This document shows positions 1-5,150 of a stretch of DNA of 5,621 nucleotides, piece by piece. A model generated the notes under the pieces. It was not told the origin of the DNA, made no database searches, and saw only the letters and a list, made by a program, of their open reading frames with translations. The position numbers and the translations under genes are program-made. Source of the DNA: JBBDWJ01 sp040902925 (lineage in GTDB: Bacteria > Acidobacteriota > Terriglobia > Bryobacterales > UBA6623); assembly GCA_040902925.1 (NCBI GenBank), contig JBBDWJ010000131.1, positions 1-5,621 on the forward strand, read 5' to 3'. Position 1 is the first letter of the stretch. Each line of letters opens with the position of its first letter.

Positions 1-1091
1 TGCAAACGCCGGTGCTGTTGATCGGGTCGATCGTGATCCTGGTCGTGGGCCTGATCAAGATCGGCGGCTGGGGCGAGCTGGTGACGATCGCGCAAGCCAA
101 CATCACCGATCAGGGCGACGACATGCTGAAGCTGGTGCGGTCGGCCGACGACCCGGTATTTCCCTGGACCGGCGTCTTGTTCGCATCGCCCATCATCGGC
201 TTCTGGTATTGGTGTACCGACCAGTTCATCGTGCAGCGCGTGCTTTCCGGGCGCAACCAGAAGGAAGCGCGCCGCGGGACGATCTTTGGCGCTTACCTGA
301 AGCTGCTGCCCGTGTTCATCTTTCTGATCCCCGGGATCATCGCTTACGCAATGCAGCGGAAGGGCATGCTTCAGTTGGACGACCCCGATGCGGCCTTCCC
401 CACGCTGGTCTCGACGCTGCTGCCCGCGGGCATGAAGGGCGTTGTGGTGGGCGGGCTGGTGGCGGCGCTGATGAGCTCGCTTGCTTCGCTGTTCAATTCG
501 TCCGCCACTTTGTTCACAGTCGATTTCTACAAGAAATACCGGCCTGACGCCAGCGAAAGGCACCTCGTCCAAGTCGGCCGTATCGCCACGGCCAGCGTCG
601 TCGTGCTCGGCGTTCTTTGGATTCCGGTGATGCGGAACATGGGCCAGGTGCTCTACGTCTACTTGCAGGACGTTCAATCGCTGTTGTCGCCGGGAATCGC
701 GGCCGTGTTTCTGTTGGGAGTTTTCTGGAAAGGGGCGACCGCCGCCGGAGGGTTGGCCGGGCTGGTGGTCGGCTTCGTGTTAGGCATGCTGCGGCTGATG
801 TTGCGAGTATTTGAACGCGAACTCGACCCCAACGGCATTGTCTATCAGGTCGTGGTGGCTCCCAACTGGCTGCACTACTGCATCTTCCTGTTCCTGTTGT
901 CGCTGGCCGTGATCTGGGTCGTGAGCAAGTTTACTCCCGACCCGAGTCGCAAGATGATCGAGGGTTTGACTTACGGCTCAGCTTCGCCCGCGCAGATCGC
1001 GGAAACCCGCGCTAGCTGGAACCTTTGGGATGTAGTTCATTCGATGGTTGTGATCAGTGTCGTCGTCGCGTTCTACGCCTACTTTTGGTAG
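1..1091 (+). CDS. SGLT-type sodium/solute symporter (SSS family), 5'-truncated by window edge
   Basis: The reading frame is open from the left edge (first full codon at 3) to TAG at 1089-1091, so the N-terminal helices are missing; the GTG at 12 is only an internal codon. Numbering residues from that GTG, the protein shows the SGLT signature WYWCTDQFIVQR (65-76), a YLKL helix with K97, ALMSSLASLFNSSATLFT (152-169), and YLQD...SPGIAAVFLLGVFWK (217-240). By recalled alignment to human SGLT1, Y66/W67 match the gate Tyr290/Trp291, K97 matches Lys321, Q219 matches Gln457, and S155/S156 match the Na2-site serines 392/393. These support Na+-driven uptake of a sugar or similar solute across the inner membrane. 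The Thr287 position is Gly63, so the exact substrate is uncertain. About nine hydrophobic segments remain, the last ending at the C-terminus. The next gene lies 126 bp downstream. Confidence 0.93.
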   Translation, partial: QTPVLLIGSIVILVVGLIKIGGWGELVTIAQANITDQGDDMLKLVRSADDPVFPWTGVLFASPIIGFWYWCTDQFIVQRVLSGRNQKEARRGTIFGAYLKLLPVFIFLIPGIIAYAMQRKGMLQLDDPDAAFPTLVSTLLPAGMKGVVVGGLVAALMSSLASLFNSSATLFTVDFYKKYRPDASERHLVQVGRIATASVVVLGVLWIPVMRNMGQVLYVYLQDVQSLLSPGIAAVFLLGVFWKGATAAGGLAGLVVGFVLGMLRLMLRVFERELDPNGIVYQVVVAPNWLHYCIFLFLLSLAVIWVVSKFTPDPSRKMIEGLTYGSASPAQIAETRASWNLWDVVHSMVVISVVVAFYAYFW

Positions 1092-1151
1092 CCGGTCTTG
1101 GGGCAGGCCGCCCGGGGATTGTCGCGCATGGCCGGCGCAAGCGGCTTGACG

Positions 1152-1176
1152 CTATCTCCGTCGATAAAATCGATAG
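1152..1176. promoter_or_regulatory. AT-rich patch with short inverted repeats upstream of the EamA gene
   Basis: Within the 126-bp gap before the EamA gene, an AT-rich island stands out from GC-rich flanks. It contains a perfect 5-bp inverted repeat, TCGAT (1161-1165) and ATCGA (1169-1173), separated by AAA. An overlapping outer pair is CTATC (1152-1156) and GATAG (1172-1176). A -10-like TAAAAT lies at 1165-1170. A TTGACG at 1146-1151 resembles a -35 box but is only 13 bp from the TAAAAT, too short for a standard sigma-70 promoter. A promoter or operator here is plausible but unproven. Confidence 0.25.
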
Positions 1177-1206
1177 GAAGATAACAACCCGCCGCGAATA
1201 GCCGGC

Positions 1207-1212
1207 AGGAGG
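1207..1212 (+). promoter_or_regulatory. Strong Shine-Dalgarno AGGAGG of the EamA gene
   Basis: A full AGGAGG lies 5 bp before the ATG at 1218 and fixes the start. An ATG at 1213 is out of frame and too close to the ribosome site. This is the only full-consensus ribosome binding site in the window. Confidence 0.85.
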
Positions 1213-1217
1213 ATGCC

Positions 1218-1643
1218 ATGGCCGTCTGGGTTGTTTACGCTCTACTGGCCGCGGTTTTCGCCGCCTGTGTCACTCTGTTCGCCAAGATCGGCCTGTCGGG
1301 CGTCGATCCCGTTGTTGCGACGACGATCCGGGCGGGCGTCATGACGCTGCTGCTGGTTGGAGTGTGCCTCGCCGCCGGCAAAAGGGCTGACGCGTCGATC
1401 GACCGTGCGGCCATTTTGTGGATCTCCGCATCGCGCGTTGCGGGGGCTCTCTCCTGGCTGTTTTACTTCCTGGCCTTGCGCGACGGCTCCGCCGCCGCGG
1501 TGGCGGCGCTGGACCGCACCAGCATTGTATTCATTCTGCTCGGCTCCGCCGCGTTCCTCGCCGAGCGCCTCACCATTCGCTCCGCGGCGGGCGCCGCGCT
1601 CGTTGTTTTGGGCGCGGTGTTACTCACCTATAAATCCGGCTGA
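1218..1643 (+). CDS. Small single-domain EamA/DMT-family membrane protein
   Basis: The 141-residue product is almost entirely hydrophobic, with about five membrane segments near residues 3-24, 32-54, 64-87, 92-117 and 122-138. The second half carries the EamA pattern: ALSWLFYFLALRDG (77-90), an AVAALDRTS stretch (94-102) and FLAERL (113-118) before the last helix. Classical DMT exporters have two EamA domains and roughly 300 residues. This one has a single domain, like the COG2510-type short proteins, which are thought to work as dimers (family knowledge). The substrate is unknown. The start is set by AGGAGG five bases upstream. The stop codon TGA lies inside a perfect hairpin at 1639-1655. 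Nothing suggests truncation: the first residues already form a normal first helix and the last helix is followed by a short KSG tail. Confidence 0.88.
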   Translation: MAVWVVYALLAAVFAACVTLFAKIGLSGVDPVVATTIRAGVMTLLLVGVCLAAGKRADASIDRAAILWISASRVAGALSWLFYFLALRDGSAAAVAALDRTSIVFILLGSAAFLAERLTIRSAAGAALVVLGAVLLTYKSG

Positions 1644-1655
1644 GCAGCGCTCAGC
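1639..1655 (+). terminator. Hairpin overlapping the EamA stop codon, possible terminator
   Basis: GCTGAGC (1639-1645) and GCTCAGC (1649-1655) form a perfect 7-bp stem with an AGC loop; G1638-T1656 could add a wobble pair. The TGA stop (1641-1643) is in the left arm. No T-run follows directly (the next bases are TAAGGGG), and the nearest T-rich stretch is near 1682. It may be a weak terminator or an RNA-stabilising 3' hairpin rather than a classical intrinsic terminator. Confidence 0.4.
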
Positions 1656-1721
1656 TAAGGGGTCCGCACTAGACAGGGCCGCTTTCTTTACCTAAGTCCG
1701 ACAGTACGTACCGGTAGTGAG

Positions 1722-1750
1722 TCGAACTGATTCTTATCCGAGTGTATAAT
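1722..1750 (+). promoter_or_regulatory. Sigma-70-like promoter of the coiled-coil protein gene
   Basis: A perfect -10 hexamer TATAAT lies at 1745-1750. With a 17-bp spacer the -35 position is TCGAAC (1722-1727), matching TTGACA at three of six positions, so the -35 is weak. The predicted transcript start is near 1757, giving a leader of about 19 nt to the ATG at 1776. The position is consistent with independent transcription after the hairpin that closes the EamA gene. Confidence 0.55.
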
Positions 1751-1767
1751 CGCGGTGTCGATTCGTT

Positions 1768-1771
1768 GGAG
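1768..1771 (+). promoter_or_regulatory. GGAG ribosome binding site that decides the start at 1776
   Basis: GGAG within TTGGAGA lies four bases before the ATG at 1776. An upstream in-frame GTG at 1755 has no ribosome site, lies only four bases past the TATAAT, and would sit at or before the predicted transcript start. The ATG is therefore preferred. Confidence 0.6.
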
Positions 1772-1775
1772 ACTT

Positions 1776-2306
1776 ATGACTGCTGTACTTTGGGTCGTAC
1801 TGCCGATTTTTATTGCCGTGGGTTCGGCGTTGATTGCTGTGTACATCATGCAGCAGCGCCTGGAAACCCAATTAGCGCGCGAACGGCAGACCTTGGCCGA
1901 GGCACGGGCGTCGATTGAGGCGCAGAAGAGCACGCTCGAAGAGCTGGACAAGCTGCGCGGTGAGGCAGTGCGCCGCAAATCGCTCGACGAATTCCTGGCC
2001 GACTTGCGGACCGAGCAGCGAAGGTTTGTCCGCGAGCAGAAAATGCTGTTCACCAACCGCAAATGCCTGGTCTTGCAGGAACGGCTCTATTTCCGCAACT
2101 TGCCGCTCTGCAACTGGGTGGAGCACGAAGTGCCGATTGAAGAAGGAACCGACTTGGAAAGCCTTGCCAAAACGCTGGCGGTGTTTACGCCCGAAGTGCT
2201 CGCGCCACCTGCCCGCAACGGCAACGGCGAGCGCAAGAGACTGCCGGATGGCCGCGGCTCCGAGGCGAACGCGCTCAGCCAGGCGGTCTCGCGGTTGCTA
2301 GGCTAG
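1776..2306 (+). CDS. Membrane-anchored coiled-coil protein of unknown function
   Basis: The 176-residue product starts with one hydrophobic segment (about 5-25, VLWVVLPIFIAVGSALIAVY), predicted as an uncleaved membrane anchor. A charged, heptad-like helix follows (about 26-66), rich in Arg, Glu and Leu, typical of a coiled coil. The central region (68-138) is better defined: DEFLADLRTEQRRFVREQKMLF, NRKCLVLQERLYFRNLPLCNWVEHE, and an acidic EEGTDLESLAKTLAVF helix, with cysteines C97 and C112. I recall similar proteins of this layout from Acidobacteriota, but no assigned function. The last part (about 144-176) is low in complexity and includes LPDGRGSE (156-163), possibly from a dispersed repeat. 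It has its own promoter and converges with the FAH-family gene. A scaffold or envelope role would be a guess. Confidence 0.82.
   Translation: MTAVLWVVLPIFIAVGSALIAVYIMQQRLETQLARERQTLAEARASIEAQKSTLEELDKLRGEAVRRKSLDEFLADLRTEQRRFVREQKMLFTNRKCLVLQERLYFRNLPLCNWVEHEVPIEEGTDLESLAKTLAVFTPEVLAPPARNGNGERKRLPDGRGSEANALSQAVSRLLG
2241..2264 (+). repeat. Possible dispersed-repeat element encoding LPDGRGSE
   Basis: This stretch encodes LPDGRGSE near the C-terminus of the coiled-coil protein and centres on the perfect 8-bp palindrome GCCGCGGC (2251-2258). From memory, DGRGSE-like peptides occur in unrelated proteins from Acidobacteria and Planctomycetes, suggesting a short mobile or palindromic repeat. Only one copy is present in this window, so repeat status cannot be shown here. 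Confidence 0.3.
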
Positions 2307-2322
2307 GCCTCGCCAGCTAGCC
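2301..2322. repeat. Short inverted repeat between convergent genes, weak terminator candidate
   Basis: GGCTAG (2301-2306, containing the TAG stop of the coiled-coil gene) and CTAGCC (2317-2322) form a perfect 6-bp inverted repeat with a 10-nt loop. It nearly fills the 23-bp gap between the two convergent genes, where a bidirectional terminator would be expected. There is no T-run on either side, so the call is weak. Confidence 0.25.
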
Positions 2323-2329
2323 CGCAAGT

Positions 2330-3196
2330 TCATTTCTTCCACGGCGTTTTTTCGCGGCGTCCTACATTTGCCCGAAGGCTCCCCACGCCTTCGATACGCG
2401 CCTCGACTCGATCTCCTGGCTGGATTCGCGCCCCCTTGGGGCAGCCCGTCGATAGAATCGCGCCCGGCTCAAACGTCATCACATCGGTATGAAACGCGGC
2501 CAGCTTGTCGGGCAGGTGCCGCATGTTGCGCACGAAGTCGCGGGAGAATTCCTTGCCGTTGTGCAGCGTGACGACTTCGAGCGCGGCCACGTCGTCGATT
2601 TCGTCGACGGTTACGATGACCGGGCCAAAACTGAAGAACGTATCGAAGCTTTTCGACCGCTGCAGGTAGCGCGGATTCCGCGCCAGGATGTCGAGCGCGG
2701 TCATGTCGAGCGTCGTCGTGTAGCCCAGCAGAACTTCCGGGACCGCCTCGATCGGCACGTCGCGGCAGCGCTTCCCGAACACCAGCCCGAGTTCGCCTTC
2801 CGCATCCACCTCTCGCGACATTTCTTCCGGAGGTACCTCGATGGTGCCGTCCGGCTCGAACAGTGTCGAAGTCGGTTTCATGAAGCTGCCCGGCTCGTCG
2901 GGCTGGACGGCCTTGATGTCCTGGGCATGCGAATAGTAATTGAGGCCGATGCACCAGATCTTGGGCGGGTTATCGTAGGGCAGGCGCAGGCGCACCTCCG
3001 TAAGCGGCAGCTCGGCGGCGAGTCCGGCAGACGCCTGTTTCAGCGCGTCGATTGAATCGCTTTCGATCAACGCCAGCAACTCTTCAGGGAACTTGGTACC
3101 CCGCCGGGCGTTGACCTCCGCTACGGGCAGTATCTGCCCGTCGAGAACGATGCCGGCTTGTTTTTGAGTTTGGTATTCGAATGTACAGAGTTTCAT
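2330..3196 (-). CDS. Fumarylacetoacetate hydrolase (FAH) family protein
   Basis: The 288-residue length fits the bacterial FAH family, whose members hydrolyse, decarboxylate or isomerise 2-keto acids using a bound Mg2+ or Mn2+. A poorly conserved N-terminal domain (1-75) precedes the catalytic fold. PKIWCIGLNYYSHAQD (78-93) carries the active-site His at H90. EGELGLVFGK (133-142) and LDMTALD (163-169) supply the metal ligands E133, E135 and D164. SKSFDTF (181-187), GPVIVT (191-196), an EPGAILSTG turn (243-251) and RIEGVGSL (267-274) are all family landmarks. The usual GTP in the GTPxG turn is GCP here. The exact substrate cannot be read from sequence; candidates include aromatic-degradation intermediates and diketo-deoxy sugar acids. 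It lies 76 bp downstream of recJ on the same strand, but a TATAAT in that gap suggests its own promoter. No clear Shine-Dalgarno precedes the ATG at 3196. Confidence 0.93.
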   Translation of the reverse strand: MKLCTFEYQTQKQAGIVLDGQILPVAEVNARRGTKFPEELLALIESDSIDALKQASAGLAAELPLTEVRLRLPYDNPPKIWCIGLNYYSHAQDIKAVQPDEPGSFMKPTSTLFEPDGTIEVPPEEMSREVDAEGELGLVFGKRCRDVPIEAVPEVLLGYTTTLDMTALDILARNPRYLQRSKSFDTFFSFGPVIVTVDEIDDVAALEVVTLHNGKEFSRDFVRNMRHLPDKLAAFHTDVMTFEPGAILSTGCPKGARIQPGDRVEARIEGVGSLRANVGRREKTPWKK

Positions 3197-3221
3197 GGAT
3201 TCGTCAGATGTTCACAGCGAA

Positions 3222-3249
3222 GAAGCTAATTATAGGCGCCGGCAGCTTC
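3222..3249 (-). promoter_or_regulatory. -10 box flanked by an inverted repeat upstream of the FAH-family gene
   Basis: On the minus strand a perfect TATAAT occupies 3234-3229, with a predicted transcript start near 3222 and a leader of about 26 nt to the ATG at 3196. No good -35 is present at 16-18 bp (best TCTAAC). The perfect 6-bp arms GAAGCT (3222-3227) and AGCTTC (3244-3249) flank the -10, placing one arm at the start site and the other in the spacer. That is a plausible operator geometry. In a read-through recJ transcript it could instead be a hairpin with a 16-nt loop. Confidence 0.45.
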
Positions 3250-3272
3250 GGGTTAGAGCCAGCAATCACCCG

Positions 3273-5000
3273 TCACATCCCGGCGGCGGCGCCGGCGAGG
3301 TGAAAGTCTTTGAGCTCCAGGCACCAGCCGCCCCAATACGAATCGGGCTCGACGGAGAATGCCGCGTTGATCTCGGACCCCAGCGCCAGCCCGTCGAAGC
3401 GATCGCCCATGCGCCAACCAACCGCGCTGAAGCTGACTTTGTCCTGCTCGACTCGCATCTTGAGATGCTTTTCCTTGAGTAGTTGAGGCGCGTTTTTCAG
3501 ACGCAGACCCTTGGCGGAAAACAACGGCTTGGGGTTGCCGAAACCAAACGGTTCCAAACGCGCGAGCTGCTCCATCATGGGATCGCTGATGTAGCGAAAT
3601 TCCATGTCCGCGTCGAGGTCGAGGATGGGCCTAAAATCGTCGGGTTGCAGCACTCCGGCGGCGTAGCGGTTGATGCGCTCGCGCAACTCGGCGATGCGGC
3701 CGATGGCCAGCGAGCAGCCGGCTGCCTGGCGGTGGCCGCCGAATCGCTCGAACACGTCGTGGACCGACTCGAGCGCCTGCAACAGATGAAAGCCGGAAAT
3801 GCTGCGGCCCGAGCCTGTCGCCGTTCCTTCCTCGGCGTTGGTGCTGAGCACCAGCGTCGGGCGGTAAAACTGCTCGACCACGCGGCTGGCTACGATTCCG
3901 ATCACGCCGGGGTGCCAGCCTTCCCCCTCGACGACGATGAAGGGCATTTCCGCCGCGCTGGGGATTGTTTCGAGACGCTCCAGAATCGCCCGCACGACGT
4001 CAGCCTCGGTTTGCTGGCGTTCGCTGTTGAGCTGGTTGAGTTTTTGCGCGATGCGCCTCGCTTGGTCTTCGTCGCGAGTGGTGAACAGCTCGATGACTTC
4101 GCCGGCGGTGTCCATGCGTCCGGCGGCGTTGATCCGGGGGGCGATACGGAAGGCGACGTCGGTGGCGCTCAAGCGGCGCTTGGGCGAAAGATCGGAAACC
4201 TCGAGCAGGGCCTTCAGGCCCGGGTTGACTGATCGGGAAAGTCCCGCCAGGCCGATCCGCGCGAAGACACGATTTTCGCCGACCAGCGGCACCATGTCGG
4301 CGATCGTGCCAATCGCGACGATCTTCAGCATGGAAGTGAGTACGCGCCGCAAGCGATCCGGCGGCCAGTCAAGCCCGCCCAGCAGCGCCTGCGACAGCTT
4401 AAAGGCGACGCCAACGCCGGAGAGGCCTTTGTCGGGGTAGGTGCAGTCCGGTTGATTCGGATTGAGCACGGCCAGCGCCCGCGGCACGCCTGCTTCGGGC
4501 AGGTGGTGGTCGGTGATGATCGTATCGATGCCGAGCTCGTTGGCGCGGTCGACCACGGCGCTTTCCCGGATGCCGGTGTCGACGCTGATGATCAGCCTCA
4601 CGCCATCGCGCGCGGCGCGCTCGATGACATCGCTGCGCATGCCGTAGCCATCGTGGATACGATGCGGCACGTGGAATTCGGCTTGGCCGCCCGCCATCTC
4701 GATCGCCGTTCGCAGAATGACAACCGCGGTAGTGCCATCGACGTCGTAGTCGCCGTAGATGAGGACGCGTTCGCCCTTGGCGATGGCCCGGCGCAGGCGC
4801 TCAACGGCGGCTTGCATGCCCAGCATGCGCAGCGGGTCGTGGAGGTCGCTAAGGTCAGCGTGCAGGAAGCGCTGGGCGTCTTCTGAGTTGGTGATTTCTC
4901 TTTGGGCCAGCAGCTTGGCTACCAGTTCGGGCAAGCGATGTTCGTCTCGCAGCCGGTCAACGACGGTTTGATCGTAAGGGCGGTATCGCCAGCGTTTCAT
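3273..5000 (-). CDS. recJ: Single-stranded-DNA-specific 5'-3' exonuclease RecJ
   Basis: RecJ is a DHH-superfamily nuclease that degrades single-stranded DNA 5' to 3' in recombination, mismatch and base-excision repair in the cytoplasm. From the ATG at 5000 the protein has 575 residues, almost the length of E. coli RecJ. Metal-site motifs are intact: YGDYDVDG (82-89), SVDTG (139-143), TDHH (163-166) and GTIADMVPL (231-239). Also present are APRINAAGR (287-295), the DHHA1-side GWHPGVIGIVASR (361-373), GSGRS (396-400) and GGHRQAAG (421-428), then a C-terminal OB-like domain (about 455-575). The frame continues to a GTG at 5135, but those 45 extra residues are Arg-rich and unlike RecJ, so the ATG is preferred. 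No Shine-Dalgarno is visible before it; a TGA of another frame overlaps it as ATGA. It follows the partial gene by 150 bp. Confidence 0.97.
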   Translation of the reverse strand: MKRWRYRPYDQTVVDRLRDEHRLPELVAKLLAQREITNSEDAQRFLHADLSDLHDPLRMLGMQAAVERLRRAIAKGERVLIYGDYDVDGTTAVVILRTAIEMAGGQAEFHVPHRIHDGYGMRSDVIERAARDGVRLIISVDTGIRESAVVDRANELGIDTIITDHHLPEAGVPRALAVLNPNQPDCTYPDKGLSGVGVAFKLSQALLGGLDWPPDRLRRVLTSMLKIVAIGTIADMVPLVGENRVFARIGLAGLSRSVNPGLKALLEVSDLSPKRRLSATDVAFRIAPRINAAGRMDTAGEVIELFTTRDEDQARRIAQKLNQLNSERQQTEADVVRAILERLETIPSAAEMPFIVVEGEGWHPGVIGIVASRVVEQFYRPTLVLSTNAEEGTATGSGRSISGFHLLQALESVHDVFERFGGHRQAAGCSLAIGRIAELRERINRYAAGVLQPDDFRPILDLDADMEFRYISDPMMEQLARLEPFGFGNPKPLFSAKGLRLKNAPQLLKEKHLKMRVEQDKVSFSAVGWRMGDRFDGLALGSEINAAFSVEPDSYWGGWCLELKDFHLAGAAAGM

Positions 5001-5119
5001 TCGCGGATTTCTGTTTTGAGCCCGACGCCAACCGGCACGAGCGCGGCGCCCGTATGGCCGACGGCTGGCTCCGCGGCGCAGTCCTTCGACGCACGCCAAC
5101 ATAAGCACCGTCCACGCAC
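4997..5119 (-). other. Coding-like fragment ending in an ATGA overlap with the recJ start
   Basis: In the minus-strand frame ending with TGA at 4999-4997, the sequence is open back to a TAG at 5128-5126, with a possible GTG start at 5119 (40 codons). Its last 20 residues read HTGAALVPVGVGLKTEIRE-like and protein-like, with mostly G or C at third positions. The TGA overlaps the recJ ATG in the ATGA arrangement typical of translationally coupled genes. The first residues (VRGRCLCWRASKD) look random and there is no ribosome site. It may be a very small leader gene, the remnant of a decayed upstream gene, or chance in GC-rich DNA. I do not recognise a family. Confidence 0.25.
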
Positions 5120-5150
5120 TGCGGACTAGCGCCACGCCAGTCTTTACATC

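Noticed and set aside
1101..1113. GGGC/GCCC hairpin after the symporter stop as a terminator
   Set aside because: Only four base pairs with no T-run; expected by chance in GC-rich sequence.
1146..1170. TTGACG and TAAAAT as a sigma-70 promoter for the EamA gene
   Set aside because: The spacer is only 13 bp, outside the workable 15-19 bp range; kept only as an AT-rich patch of uncertain role.
2489..3055. 188-codon open frame on the + strand opposite the FAH-family gene
   Set aside because: Antisense shadow of a gene with intact catalytic motifs; its composition follows the opposite strand's codon structure.
3483..4232. 249-codon open frame on the + strand opposite recJ
   Set aside because: It lies wholly antisense to a well-supported RecJ with all motifs intact; long antisense frames are common in GC-rich DNA, and its product resembles no family I recognise.
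5001..5135. 45-residue N-terminal extension of RecJ from a GTG at 5135
   Set aside because: The extension is Arg-rich and unlike RecJ N-termini, while the ATG at 5000 gives the normal family length.
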